DNA of 64,000 nucleotides from G965202665 sp965243835 (GCA_965243835.1 OZ251578.1:3100001-3164000); one strand, 5' to 3'. Shown: positions 1 to 9,174, counted from the stretch's first letter. Notes: generated by a model from the sequence alone, not told the origin. Program-made: numbers and translations.

Positions 1-1
1 C

Positions 2-265
2 GATCCGGAAACGCCGGACGACGACGAGTCGTGCACCGAAAACGACGACACCGCTTCCATCGCCGTCTACGATGACAACGACCACTTCACGGTCGGCGAA
101 GACCCGGTGACGATGGAAGACTTCGAGAAAGCTCTGGACGAGAAGAACGACGCCGGAGACGCTCCGAAGTACGACGAGGCGTCGGTAAGCAACTACTCCG
201 GCGCCTCCAGCGACGTGTCGGCCTTCACCATCAGCGCGTCGGAGCCGGAGTCCGACGACTCCTAA
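2..265 (+). CDS. C-terminus of an acidic protein (5' end outside window)
   Basis: An open frame enters from the left edge and ends at TAA 263-265. The visible 87 residues are very rich in Asp, Glu and Ser, with clusters such as PDDDES and a final EPESDDS. There is no recognisable domain and no membrane segment in the visible part. It is followed at once by a strong terminator, which supports it being the real end of a transcription unit. An acidic low-complexity tail suggests a secreted or surface protein, or one binding a basic partner. The family cannot be named from this fragment. Confidence 0.6.
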   Translation, partial: DPETPDDDESCTENDDTASIAVYDDNDHFTVGEDPVTMEDFEKALDEKNDAGDAPKYDEASVSNYSGASSDVSAFTISASEPESDDS

Positions 266-287
266 GTCGCACCAGCCCCTGACAGCA

Positions 288-320
288 AAGGACCCCCGCC
301 CCCCGCGGGGGTCCTTCTCT
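288..320 (+). terminator. Rho-independent terminator
   Basis: A perfect 10-bp inverted repeat, AAGGACCCCC at 288-297 and GGGGGTCCTT at 307-316, encloses a nine-base loop and is followed by a T-rich stretch (TCTCTTT). It lies 22 bases past the stop codon of the upstream acidic protein. Confidence 0.85.
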
Positions 321-420
321 TTCGCCCACGCCCCAACGAGGAAAACCCCAACTTCGACCGCATAGCAACCGGATTCGGCATAAAATGACGGAAAACCCGC
401 CAACAACGGAGGAGGCGCCA

Positions 421-792
421 ATGAGCAATACTTTCGTGGTCGTTCCGCTGGCCGCTTGGTACACGGTTTGGAACGGAGAAAAGTTCGGAGGAAACTCCCA
501 ACTGGACCTGGCCGAGCTGTTCGGTGGAGCCCAGCCCTTGGTTACCGAGGCGCCAAATCTGAACGCGGCGGTGGACAAGGTGGTGTCCGGCTGTCTGAAC
601 GGGTCGTGGACGATCCTTGCTCAATGGCAAGACGATCCGTCTAAGGTGCGATGGATATCCTATTGGTCCAATCCGACCACTATGCGGATGGTCAGCATCT
701 ACGATGGGGAGAAGGCCGAAAGCGTTGTTAATGTTGTGAATGGCGGCTCTCCGCAGATTATGGTGGAGTGGCAGATACAGGCCGCGGGCTGA
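421..792 (+). CDS. Hypothetical protein, 123 aa
   Basis: I do not recognise this family. The ATG at 421 is chosen because GGAGGAG ends about 6 bases upstream; an in-frame ATG at 385 has no such site and adds a poor N-terminus. The product is soluble-looking with many Trp and Tyr residues (WYTVWNGEKF near the start, then ILAQWQDD, WISYW and a final VEWQIQ), which suggests a small beta-rich fold. There is no signal peptide and no membrane helix. It stands alone between a terminator and a small membrane-protein gene. Confidence 0.6.
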   Translation: MSNTFVVVPLAAWYTVWNGEKFGGNSQLDLAELFGGAQPLVTEAPNLNAAVDKVVSGCLNGSWTILAQWQDDPSKVRWISYWSNPTTMRMVSIYDGEKAESVVNVVNGGSPQIMVEWQIQAAG

Positions 793-818
793 ACCGCTTG
801 CTTTTCCCCGTCGTCTGA

Positions 819-1355
819 ATGGAGCATGCTGTTGCCGTTCTGGGCAGGCTGATTGACCTGTCTGCAACCCTGGCCGGGTTCCTGATACTGGTATTGGTCC
901 TATGGTACAACCGCTCTTCGCCCCGGGAGGGTTCGTCTCGTGGGGATTTTCCGTCTGACCTACCGGTCCCGAGCGACCCTGGCGTCGCCAATTTTAAGGT
1001 CGCCCTTGTCCGCTGGAGGCAAATCTTGGTCTGGGGCGTGGGGGTTCCCATGGGCGTATTTATTTGGTGGCCGGTGATAGAAGACATGCTGCCCCGGGAG
1101 AACGTGACGGGTATTGTGATGTTGTCATCCAGCCTTTTGTTGGGGATGCTCGTCCGGGCGATTTATCAGGTATTTAAAGGCTTCGTACAAACCGATCAAG
1201 GTTTGGCGGGCCAAGCGGCGGCATTATCTACCTCGCCGGTTGGCGGCAAATCGGATCGTCGTGCAACCGGCGGGGTGGGAGGCGATCCGTCGGTTTACTC
1301 TCCTTCACCGCCCGAGAGCGGAGGGGTTGCTGGACCATCTCCCACATCCGATTAG
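819..1355 (+). CDS. Hypothetical membrane protein, 178 aa
   Basis: Three hydrophobic segments are visible, at about residues 10-29, 70-92 and 97-117, followed by a hydrophilic Gly/Ser/Pro-rich tail that probably lies in the cytoplasm. A polar stretch of about 40 residues separates helices 1 and 2. No family is recognised. The start is uncertain because no good ribosome-binding site precedes ATG 819. It follows the 421-792 gene by 26 bases and may be cotranscribed with it. Confidence 0.45.
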   Translation: MEHAVAVLGRLIDLSATLAGFLILVLVLWYNRSSPREGSSRGDFPSDLPVPSDPGVANFKVALVRWRQILVWGVGVPMGVFIWWPVIEDMLPRENVTGIVMLSSSLLLGMLVRAIYQVFKGFVQTDQGLAGQAAALSTSPVGGKSDRRATGGVGGDPSVYSPSPPESGGVAGPSPTSD

Positions 1356-1377
1356 CCTGATTTAACTAATATTTTAT

Positions 1378-1414
1378 TTGGCAATAAATTTAATAGTGAT
1401 ATATAATGATGTAA
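1378..1414 (+). promoter_or_regulatory. Promoter for a probably leaderless mRNA
   Basis: TTGGCA at 1378-1383 and a perfect TATAAT at 1402-1407 are 18 bases apart, in a very AT-rich island within GC-rich DNA. The next gene's ATG is at 1415, only seven bases past the -10 box. The transcript would therefore start at or next to the start codon and carry no leader. Confidence 0.6.
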
Positions 1415-1696
1415 ATGACGACCAAGACTGATACGCAACACAGTGGGGTTCCTGTTGCTCTTACTGAGGAAGAGGAGGCTTATTATCAGCAGTTGTCTGA
1501 TGATTTCGCATCAGCTTCGGGCGAGATGTGGGATGTTCTTCTCTCCCGCATTGCTAAAGTGTTGCCCGAAGGCTACACGCTAAACGAGGACAGTCGCATT
1601 GTGCGTTTGGACCCGGACCTGCCCGACCACATCGAATTGGATGGCGTTTACGGCACAGTCCGCATTCCCGTTCCCGAGGTACAGCCCCATCGCTAG
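1415..1696 (+). CDS. Hypothetical acidic protein, 93 aa
   Basis: This is a small soluble protein with an acidic N-terminal helix (LTEEEEAYYQQLSDDF) and a C-terminal part of alternating charged and hydrophobic residues (EDSRIVRLDPDLPDHIELDG). There is no ribosome-binding site; a consensus -10 box seven bases upstream suggests a leaderless message. I recognise no family. The coding signal appears to continue past its stop codon in another frame, so the gene may be the intact 5' part of a frameshifted longer gene. Confidence 0.5.
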   Translation: MTTKTDTQHSGVPVALTEEEEAYYQQLSDDFASASGEMWDVLLSRIAKVLPEGYTLNEDSRIVRLDPDLPDHIELDGVYGTVRIPVPEVQPHR

Positions 1697-1700
1697 TCCG

Positions 1701-1904
1701 TCAACGCCGTCGACCGGCGCATTCCCCAGTGCATGGGCGGACGATCCGGTTTCCGATGCCCGCTTGGTGGAAATCGCCGAGGCGTCCGAACGCGGTGAGT
1801 TCGCAACCGAGATACAGGAGGCCGTTGACCGATTGGAGTCCGCCTTGCCGGACGGTCAGCGAATAACCGGCCCTCCTTGGCGCATAGTCGACACGCAACC
1901 GTAA
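1701..1904 (+). pseudogene. Possible frameshifted continuation of the preceding gene
   Basis: Just past the stop at 1696, a different frame reads like real protein: VEIAEASERGEF, then EIQEAVDRLESALPDGQR, up to TAA at 1902-1904. It has no ATG; the only plausible starts are TTG 1764 and GTG 1767, without a Shine-Dalgarno sequence. Either this is a tiny separate gene of about 45 residues, or the 1415-1696 gene was once longer and a small insertion or deletion near 1690 broke it. The helical, charged composition resembles small antitoxins, but that is a weak guess. Confidence 0.3.
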
Positions 1905-1951
1905 GCGGCGAGGGCGGAGGTTGCGCGGTTTGGGGAGGGTTGGCGCCTACA

Positions 1952-4090
1952 ATGGCGGATGTGATACGGGTAAAAGGTTTTCAAGCGGCCCCGGCGGTGT
2001 TGCGGGCCGGACTGTCGGCTCTGGCCGTAGCCGCGTTGGCGGTTTTGGCCTGGCAGGCGGTCCCGGCGGGGGCGGTGGACGGACGGGCGGACAACCCGGC
2101 CCGCTATTCGGCCTGCGTCGGCCCGGCCACCGTTCCGGCCGGATTTGAGGACACCGGGGGGAGCATCGCCGAAGAAGCCATCGACTGCCTGGTCCATTAC
2201 GGCGTCACCAAAGGCCGCACCGTCGAGCGGTTCGCCCCCGCCGAGACGGTGGCCCGCAGGCAGATGGCCATGTTCCTGGCCCGGGCGGCCGGCCCGGCCG
2301 GAATCGACCTGCCCGGGGAAACGGAAGCCCGGTTCACGGACATCGCCGACTTGTCGGAGGAGGCGCGCACCGCCATCGGGCAGATGGCCGAGCTGGGCGT
2401 AATGACCGGGGCCGCTGGCCTGTTCAACCCGCACGGGCCGGTCACCCGCGGGGATATGGCGGTGATTTTGGACCAGTTTCTGCGCCAAGCCGAAGTGGGG
2501 CCGGGCGGGGTTGACATAGCCGAGGTGGATCCCGATGAAACCCGGTTCGCCGACATCAACGATGCGCCGCTGAACGTTTTCCGGGCGGTGCGCAACCTGG
2601 CAGAATTGGGCATCACCGGCGGCACCACCCGCACCACGTTCTCGCCGGAGAGATCGGTTACCAGAGCGCAGATGGCCTTGTTCATAACCCGAACTTTGGC
2701 GCACACCAACGCCCGCCCGGCCGGGGTGACCGTCCAAGCCGCCACCCTGTCCGTGGAAGGGTCCGAAAATGTGGAGACGGTGGCCTCGGTGCGCACCGCC
2801 GATCATCAGCCGCAGGTCGGAGCGGCGGTGGATGCGTTTCTGGCCCCCCGCGGCGAGGATTCGTTCAACTCGCGAGGGGAATGTTCGATCAACAACGTTA
2901 CGGCCGCTTTCGGGGGGTCCAGCACATGCCGAATCGACGCCGGCGATCCCCTCACCGGCCGCTTGGGCAACATCACCGCCCTAGTGGAAGTGTCGCGCAC
3001 CGCCGAACTGTACGTCTGGACGGGACGAACGGGGGACCGGTTCGGGCGGGAGGGCACGCCCGCCGGTCGCTTGTCGTTCGAGGCCCTCCAACGCGGGGTG
3101 GACGTGAGAGTGAGCGACGACCTGCCCCCCCGGGCGCTGAAAACCCCCTTCGGACGGCCGGTTACCTTCACTTTCCAGATGGTGGACATGGATGGGGATC
3201 CGGTGGCGGAAGCCGGTCAGTCCATCCGGGTTGCCACCGCCATCGACCAGTCGCCGATTGGCCGGGACCGCGTGGAGACCACCAACCATTCCGGTACGGC
3301 CATCGTCGCTTTCGTACAGGCCGATCCCGATTCCACCGACCGCGGTGACCGGTCGCAGATGCGGTTGGTGGTAACCCTCCCCGCCGGTTACGGAATCAGG
3401 GATGAAACCACCCTCGGGTTGGACCAGGCGATTGTGTGGGCGGACGAGGAAGCGGTTCCCTCCCAGTTGATACTGTCCCAGCAAACCGTATATCAATCCG
3501 CCTCCGAACTCAACTATGGCGAGGAGAACATTATCACCGCCTCGTTGCACGACCAGTACGGTGCCCCGATATCCGGCAAACGCATAGAGTTCTGGTCGGA
3601 CGACCCGGAGGGCGTCGGGGGGGAGCGGGACGAAGAGAGTTCCTATAATCGCCGTCGCCGCACCACCGACCGGGAGGGAGTGTCCACCCTCCGCTACACC
3701 CGGGATTCGGCCGACACCGGCATTGAACGGATCAGCGCCCAATACGTGGTGAACCCCTCCCGGGCCAGCGAGGACATCCTCGCCGAACCGATCAACCATT
3801 ATTGGGTGTTGCGGGCTTTTTCCCGAGACGACGGCGAGCCCCGGGAATACAAGTCCCTAGAGGTTATGCATCACGATTTGGAGCGACAGGCGATAGTGGC
3901 CCGTTCCGGCGGCGTCCTATGGTTGCTGATCTACGGGAGCGGCGACCAGTTCGTAGTGGACGGATCCCCGGCCAGCATGGCCCGCTTCCGACAGGCTCTG
4001 AACTCCCCCGGCTACGCCACCCTGACCGCCCTGATAACCGACCGCACCTCCGTAGCCGACAGCGTCTTCACCATCGGCGCTCCCCCATAA
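1952..4090 (+). CDS. Secreted S-layer-homology protein with Ig-like domains, 712 aa
   Basis: A basic start followed by a hydrophobic Ala/Leu segment (about residues 15-38) forms a signal peptide. Three SLH repeats follow at roughly 47-110, 122-175 and 195-250, each ending in the hallmark V(T/A)R-x-(Q/D)MA motif (VARRQMAMFL, VTRGDMAVIL, VTRAQMALFI). SLH domains anchor proteins to cell-wall polymers. The rest is beta-rich with at least two invasin/Big-1-like Ig domains; the one near residues 510-610 (ASLHDQYGAPISGKRIEF) is clearest. The start at 1952 is preferred over the upstream in-frame 1877 because GGGGAGG lies ahead of it and the signal peptide then sits at the N-terminus. Probable role: wall-anchored surface or adhesion protein. 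A larger SLH protein lies at 56626. Confidence 0.85.
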   Translation: MADVIRVKGFQAAPAVLRAGLSALAVAALAVLAWQAVPAGAVDGRADNPARYSACVGPATVPAGFEDTGGSIAEEAIDCLVHYGVTKGRTVERFAPAETVARRQMAMFLARAAGPAGIDLPGETEARFTDIADLSEEARTAIGQMAELGVMTGAAGLFNPHGPVTRGDMAVILDQFLRQAEVGPGGVDIAEVDPDETRFADINDAPLNVFRAVRNLAELGITGGTTRTTFSPERSVTRAQMALFITRTLAHTNARPAGVTVQAATLSVEGSENVETVASVRTADHQPQVGAAVDAFLAPRGEDSFNSRGECSINNVTAAFGGSSTCRIDAGDPLTGRLGNITALVEVSRTAELYVWTGRTGDRFGREGTPAGRLSFEALQRGVDVRVSDDLPPRALKTPFGRPVTFTFQMVDMDGDPVAEAGQSIRVATAIDQSPIGRDRVETTNHSGTAIVAFVQADPDSTDRGDRSQMRLVVTLPAGYGIRDETTLGLDQAIVWADEEAVPSQLILSQQTVYQSASELNYGEENIITASLHDQYGAPISGKRIEFWSDDPEGVGGERDEESSYNRRRRTTDREGVSTLRYTRDSADTGIERISAQYVVNPSRASEDILAEPINHYWVLRAFSRDDGEPREYKSLEVMHHDLERQAIVARSGGVLWLLIYGSGDQFVVDGSPASMARFRQALNSPGYATLTALITDRTSVADSVFTIGAPP

Positions 4091-4103
4091 CCCCCCGCCC
4101 GGA

Positions 4104-6665
4104 TTAATCCTCCGCCCGCACCCCCACCGCCAAGCGTTCCCGCACATCCTGATAAACCGGGATATGCTCCCCCGCTTCAATCGTAACCGACAACCCGTAT
4201 CGTACAGGTTTGTCGATAACGCCTGCTTGTTCTCGGCAGAAGACGTTAAAGGTCATATGGCCGTCATCAACAAACGGGGCCGCCCTTTTGCCTTCATACC
4301 GAACATGAAAAAGCGTTCCACGTTCTACGGCTATATGTGATGGCTGTGGCTTAACTCGTTGGACCTTGATTTTGTTGTTAAACTCGTCCGGTTTGATTTG
4401 CAGTTTTGCCCGTCTGTAATCCCGACGGCGAATATTGACAGGCGATAACCAGGCAAGCGTCAACGTAACCGAGCGAAACTCACGAACGTTGTCTAGGCTA
4501 TTAGGTAATGGTACTCGATAGAGATGTGTTTGTTTTACATTGATTATACTGCCAAATCCAATCAAGGTAGCGCGATGGGGTGTGCAATTAATTGCTTCTT
4601 CTATATTTGGTAGTCCATATCCAAAAAGACGTGTAAGGTCGTCTTTGTAGTGTGAGTGATGTTGGTTTTTATTTGCATGGATACCCATATCTACTAGTTG
4701 TCCTAACTTATCATCCCATCTAGCTCTATGAACAAGAAGTGCCTTGATAATGACACCATAATAATTGGGATCAACGTTGGTTAGGAGACCTCTGTCCAGT
4801 AATGAATCGAAGATACGGTGGGCGGCGCGGGTGGTCAGCGCAGCGGCGACACTGGTACCCGCGGTCAGACCTACCTTATCCAGTTGCCCCTTTTCACCGG
4901 GGTGCGCAGTTTTGAGGCCATAGAGTCGATCTGATGGTATAACAACTTCTACTTCTAATTTTCCTCGGCTAGGAAGAATCCGGAAACGTTCCCGGCCGCC
5001 AGGCATAAAAATATCCGGCTTGACAGTCTTGAGATACCCCAAGCCCATAGATGAAGAAATATTTGGTCCGCCGTTTTCATAAGGTGTATGGTTGATAGAG
5101 GAGGGATAGGAGTTATGAGAGTCATCGTGCCAGGACCCAATGGTAAGGACGTTAACTGCTTCCGCAGGTGATAGTAGGGTCCGTTGTGATTGCTGTTCTT
5201 TAAGCGCGTTTAATACTGATCTTGTTAAATCGTCGGGAGATTTTTCCTCCAGCTCTTTAGTTTTTATGCAATCTGGAATCTTTAATCTCGTTGTGATATT
5301 GCCAGCACTAACGATAAACAGTATTCCGAATTGTTCGGCCAAATAATCCAGTAGCCTTGCCCAGGGACTTATGATACCAGCAAATTGCCGATTAGGGTCA
5401 CACACGGAAAGATTGACTATGAAAACATCCTTGGCGGTGGGCCCACCTTCATTGTCCCTTTCCTTCATTCTAAGGACAGCTCGATAGATAGTGTCTATTG
5501 GTAGGTGGTAACGTGGGAACCTTTCTGGATGTTTATTACCGGGGGCGTAGAGTATGGGTCGGATGTAAAGAGGTCTTTGCAACACTGGTTCATCACGATT
5601 AATATCGCCGTGCAGGATCAAAGAAGCCATTTCTGTTCCATGGTAGCGTTCAGATACAACGCTCTTGGCATCGAAATTGTCAGGATCATCGATCATGATA
5701 CGGCCTTTCAGTCGTTGATGATTTTGCACAGGCATGCCATCTAGCAGGGCGACAATAGGTTGTTTTTTCGTAAGTGCTATCGGCTCGACGTATTTTTCCG
5801 GTCCCAAAGGTTCCTTGCCTGTAGGGATAGATAGGGTCGTCTGGGGCCGTATCCACATGATGTCATCGCATATGGCTAGTGTTACCTCCTCCCGTCTAGA
5901 CAGTTGGTAGGCTTGAGTGGCGGGCAATTCTATTAGCATCGCCTCGTAGGCTATCTGTGGGATTGAGGCTTGGGCTTTAATTTTTCCATTGGATTCCTTT
6001 ACGGCCTGTTTGAAGCGTACAGCCGTGCTTTGCCAGAGCTCAACTTCTAGACGAATAGGAGAATCGGAGTGAGCTTTTAGCTCTTGCTTTATGTATGTGA
6101 CCGTATCGTCAGGAATCCTATCAAGTGGTCCCCAAGGTCTCAGGTTGTGAAGTTGTTCAAAAACATCGAACCAAGGTTTAAAACCCCGTTCAGGTTGCTG
6201 GCCAGATTGGTATTTATTCCAAAGACTTAGCAACTGCCGAAGAGCTTTTATGTCAGGCATTGCTAGGTACAGCCGACCGTCTACTGGCTTATCATCGCGC
6301 CACTGTTCTCTTCGTCCCTTTCGTGTTTCATAGTAAGCAAAGTCTTCGTCGGGTTCATATGACATTTCTTCTTCACCAAGGTACTCGAGGCTTGGAATTT
6401 TTTTGACCGCCCTAGCGAAACCGTCAATTGAACCCGCCACTTCAAACACCAGTGCCCGCTCGGGAGCGATCGCTGATGGGTCTTCGCGTAAGGTAAGCGG
6501 GTCACGATCCTCATCAAAGACGTTTTGGAGCCTCTGAAAGATAGGACCTAGTCGTTGCTCTTGGCGATGGCGGCCCGGTTTCTTAAGGTTGTTGGGCCCA
6601 CCGGATATTTTAGGACGGTCGCTAATCTGAGGTTCTGGTATTGGGAGTAGAGGGTATTCCGTCAT
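4104..6665 (-). CDS. ietS: Subtilisin-like serine protease, IetS-like defence protein
   Basis: This 853-residue protein contains an S8-family triad: Asp309 in ALLDGMP, His342 in RYHGTEMAS and Ser605 in AGTSVAAAL, with the oxyanion Asn in IVSAGN. There is no signal peptide, so it should be cytoplasmic. A large N-terminal region of about 300 residues precedes the protease domain. Its start overlaps the end of the AAA ATPase gene by 44 bases, with AAGGAA spaced well ahead of the ATG. An AAA ATPase followed by a large cytoplasmic subtilase matches IetAS, known first from plasmid incompatibility in Agrobacterium and later as an anti-phage system. Its codons are much more AT-rich than those of its neighbours, a sign of transfer. 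The assignment rests on architecture and motifs. Confidence 0.75.
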   Translation of the reverse strand: MTEYPLLPIPEPQISDRPKISGGPNNLKKPGRHRQEQRLGPIFQRLQNVFDEDRDPLTLREDPSAIAPERALVFEVAGSIDGFARAVKKIPSLEYLGEEEMSYEPDEDFAYYETRKGRREQWRDDKPVDGRLYLAMPDIKALRQLLSLWNKYQSGQQPERGFKPWFDVFEQLHNLRPWGPLDRIPDDTVTYIKQELKAHSDSPIRLEVELWQSTAVRFKQAVKESNGKIKAQASIPQIAYEAMLIELPATQAYQLSRREEVTLAICDDIMWIRPQTTLSIPTGKEPLGPEKYVEPIALTKKQPIVALLDGMPVQNHQRLKGRIMIDDPDNFDAKSVVSERYHGTEMASLILHGDINRDEPVLQRPLYIRPILYAPGNKHPERFPRYHLPIDTIYRAVLRMKERDNEGGPTAKDVFIVNLSVCDPNRQFAGIISPWARLLDYLAEQFGILFIVSAGNITTRLKIPDCIKTKELEEKSPDDLTRSVLNALKEQQSQRTLLSPAEAVNVLTIGSWHDDSHNSYPSSINHTPYENGGPNISSSMGLGYLKTVKPDIFMPGGRERFRILPSRGKLEVEVVIPSDRLYGLKTAHPGEKGQLDKVGLTAGTSVAAALTTRAAHRIFDSLLDRGLLTNVDPNYYGVIIKALLVHRARWDDKLGQLVDMGIHANKNQHHSHYKDDLTRLFGYGLPNIEEAINCTPHRATLIGFGSIINVKQTHLYRVPLPNSLDNVREFRSVTLTLAWLSPVNIRRRDYRRAKLQIKPDEFNNKIKVQRVKPQPSHIAVERGTLFHVRYEGKRAAPFVDDGHMTFNVFCREQAGVIDKPVRYGLSVTIEAGEHIPVYQDVRERLAVGVRAED

Positions 6666-7650
6666 TTGGTATTTCCTTGTTGTTTACCCGGGACCTTTCC
6701 GTCCATAGGGCAAGACATTCGGTGATGATTTTCCGAAGCGGTTTCTCGCCCATTGCCAGGACTTGCCGTCTCCGTACATCCAAGCAAAACTCTTCGGCTT
6801 CGGCGTAACTGACGGCGCCGAGACGCTTGGCGATGGTTTCCGGAGTCCGACCTGTGGGTTCGTCCAATGTTTGGGCGAACCGATCCAGATAAGCAGTGAG
6901 GTGCCGGCGAGTGGGTTGTTTAAGTTCCAACCGCAACTGGAAGCGCCTCCACGCCGCCCGGTCCAACAGCTCGGCATGGTTGGAGGCGGCCACCGCCACC
7001 GTGTAGCTGGGCAGATCATCCATTTGCATTAGCAGGGAGGTCACCACCCGCTTGATTTCCCCCGTTTCGCGGACATCGCCGCGTTCTTTGCCCACTGCGT
7101 CGAACTCGTCGAAGAACAGGACGCAGGGGGTGGTGCGGGCGTAGTCGAAAACGCTTTTCAGGCGTGAGGCCGTTTCGCCCAGGAAACTGCCGATCATCGT
7201 TTCATAACGGACCACCAAGAAGGGAACCGCCAACGACTCTGCGATTGCCTCGGCCAGGGAAGTTTTGCCGTTGCCGGGCGGCCCCACCAGCAACACCCGA
7301 TGGCGCGGTTCCAGCGAGTGCGCCCGCAACACCCCCGCCCGGTGCTGTTCCTCGATCAGCTCCTCGCAAGCCCGGCGGGTAATTTCGGACAGGAACAGGT
7401 CCTCCATCCTCCGGCGGGGGGTGGCTTCCAGGAGGAACTCGCGGTGCCGGTGACCGTTCTGGCTGATGAAGGCGGCGGACGGCGGCTGGTAGCCGTTGCC
7501 GCGCATCGCTTCCGTCAAGCGGTCGGCTAACACATGATGTTGCTTGGCGCGTTCCTCGGCGATGATCGCTTCGGCGGCAACGCGGGTGCCCGGTTTGTCC
7601 TCGTTGGACGCGGCCTTGACGAGCGAAATTAGCAGATCGCTACGCGCCAT
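6622..7650 (-). CDS. ietA: AAA ATPase, IetA-like defence protein
   Basis: The 342-residue product has a helical N-terminal third and one classical AAA module: Walker A GPPGNGKTS at 123-131, Walker B VLFFDEFD at 177-184, a sensor-1 Asn in AASNHAEL near 224, and arginine-finger candidates RR at 235-236. A GGAAAGGA site precedes the ATG. It is the first gene of a two-gene operon with the subtilase, whose start lies within its 3' end, so translation is probably coupled. In IetAS both genes are needed; the ATPase is presumed to sense or remodel a target and license the protease. Its GC content matches the genome better than that of the protease gene. Confidence 0.8.
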   Translation of the reverse strand: MARSDLLISLVKAASNEDKPGTRVAAEAIIAEERAKQHHVLADRLTEAMRGNGYQPPSAAFISQNGHRHREFLLEATPRRRMEDLFLSEITRRACEELIEEQHRAGVLRAHSLEPRHRVLLVGPPGNGKTSLAEAIAESLAVPFLVVRYETMIGSFLGETASRLKSVFDYARTTPCVLFFDEFDAVGKERGDVRETGEIKRVVTSLLMQMDDLPSYTVAVAASNHAELLDRAAWRRFQLRLELKQPTRRHLTAYLDRFAQTLDEPTGRTPETIAKRLGAVSYAEAEEFCLDVRRRQVLAMGEKPLRKIITECLALWTERSRVNNKEIPNDGIPSTPNTRTSD

Positions 7651-7883
7651 TTTTCCTTTCCCTCCCGTTTAGCTGTGCTAAAGCCTAATGCAGGTTACTG
7701 CCGAGAACGGACATATGCCGGGAAAATGTAGCGTTCCCATCCGGGTGCGGGCAACCAAGATCGGCGTGAGGCGGCGGATGCTCTTGTCTTCCGGCTAGCC
7801 TCGGGCGGAAAGACCGGGCCGGGGACGGCGGGGTTTTCCGTCGGCCTGTCCGTGCGCCGCCGACTATGCGAGCAGGAGGGACC

Positions 7884-8387
7884 GTGGGTTCATCGGACAT
7901 TCCCGTCGCCGACGCTTTTCGGGAAATAATGTCCAACTGCGCGGCCAGCGTGACCGTGGTCACCTGCCGGGTCGACGGCCGCAATCACGGCCTGACCGTG
8001 TCCGCTTTCACCTCGGTGTCGTTGCAACCCCCGTTGGCTTTGGTGTGCATCGGGGAGGAGGCCGTCAGCGGCGAGGTTCTGCGCCGGGCGGGCGGTTTCA
8101 CCGTTAATTTGCTCCGGGCGGGCTCCGGTCCGGTGGCCGGCCGGTTCGCCTCCCCGGAGGAAGACCGCTTCGCCGGGTCGGCGACCGCGCTCCCCGCTAC
8201 GCCCGGGGCGGGGCCCTTTCTGCCCGACCACGCCTGCGCCTACCTGGAATGCCGCACCGTTCGGTCCGTGGAGGCCGGGGATCACGTTATTTTCATCGGC
8301 CAAGTGGAAAACGCCGTCCGGTTGCGGGACGATCCGCCCCTGGTGCACTGGCGCCGGGCCTACGGCCGCCCCGTCCCCGAGGATTGA
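7884..8387 (+). CDS. Flavin reductase-like domain protein
   Basis: The sequence matches the FMN-binding split-barrel flavin reductase family (HpaC/DIM6 type): an N-terminal REIMSNCAASVTVVTC, then GLTVSAFTSVSLQPPLALVCI, and GGFTVNLL in the middle. These enzymes supply reduced flavin to a two-component monooxygenase, or act as small NAD(P)H:flavin oxidoreductases. At about 168 residues it is a normal length. The start is ambiguous: ATG 7866 has no ribosome-binding site, whereas AGGAGGG lies just ahead of GTG 7884, though closer than usual. No partner monooxygenase is adjacent. It converges with the SDR gene. Confidence 0.85.
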   Translation: MGSSDIPVADAFREIMSNCAASVTVVTCRVDGRNHGLTVSAFTSVSLQPPLALVCIGEEAVSGEVLRRAGGFTVNLLRAGSGPVAGRFASPEEDRFAGSATALPATPGAGPFLPDHACAYLECRTVRSVEAGDHVIFIGQVENAVRLRDDPPLVHWRRAYGRPVPED

Positions 8388-8421
8388 ACCGGATGCCGGG
8401 ACAAGCTGGGCCGCGGCCTGG

Positions 8422-9174
8422 TTATTGGGCGGTCCAGCCCCCGTCTACCAGCAGGGCCGTTCCGGTGGTGAATGATGATTCGTCGCCGGCCAAATGGAGG
8501 ATGGCGGAGGCGATTTCCTCCGGTCGGGCGATGCGCCCCAGGGCGTGCCGGGCGGCCAGGGCCGCCATCCGCTCCCCGGTCAGGGGGGACAGCAGGGGGG
8601 TGTCCACCGCTCCCGGACACACCGCATTCACCCGTATGCCGTCCCGGGCGTGATCCAGGGCCATGGCCCGCACCAGTCCTATCAACCCGTGCTTGGAGGC
8701 GTGATAAGCCGCCTGTCCCGCTTGGGCTGTCACTCCCGCCACCGAGGAGACGCACACGATGGAACCGCCGCCCGCCCGGATCATTTCCGGTATCACTTGC
8801 CGCGAACACAGGTAGGCCCCGGTCAGGTTCACGGCCAACACTCGGTTCCAGTCCTCCTCCGTGATTTCGGTCACCGCCCCCAGACCGGCGATCCCGGCGT
8901 TGTTCACCAGGATGTCCACCCCGCCTCCCCCGGCCAACCGGACGGCGGCCGCTGTCATTTGCGCCGTGTCCTCCGCCGAAGTCACATCGGCCCGCACCGC
9001 GACGGCCCGGCCCCCGGCGGCGGCTATCTCCCCGGCCAAGGCCCTGGCCCCCTCCAAGTCCAGGTCGGCGACCGCCACCGTCGCCCCCTCCCTGGCGAAC
9101 AGTCGGCAGATGGCCGAACCCAACCCCCCGGCCGCTCCGGTGACAATGGCCGTCTTCCCCTCCAGTCGTTTCAT
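8422..9174 (-). CDS. SDR-family oxidoreductase (FabG-like)
   Basis: This is a classical 250-residue short-chain dehydrogenase/reductase. It has the nucleotide-binding TGAAGGLGSA near residue 12, NNAG near 91, the catalytic Ser in VSSVAG, and YHASK near 155. The C-terminal LVDGGWTAQ is typical of FabG-like 3-oxoacyl reductases and sugar or alcohol dehydrogenases. The acidic residue after beta-strand 2 (VADLD) suggests a preference for NAD(H). The substrate cannot be told from sequence. A GGGGAGAA site precedes the ATG. It is a single gene convergent with the flavin reductase. Confidence 0.9.
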   Translation of the reverse strand: MKRLEGKTAIVTGAAGGLGSAICRLFAREGATVAVADLDLEGARALAGEIAAAGGRAVAVRADVTSAEDTAQMTAAAVRLAGGGGVDILVNNAGIAGLGAVTEITEEDWNRVLAVNLTGAYLCSRQVIPEMIRAGGGSIVCVSSVAGVTAQAGQAAYHASKHGLIGLVRAMALDHARDGIRVNAVCPGAVDTPLLSPLTGERMAALAARHALGRIARPEEIASAILHLAGDESSFTTGTALLVDGGWTAQ

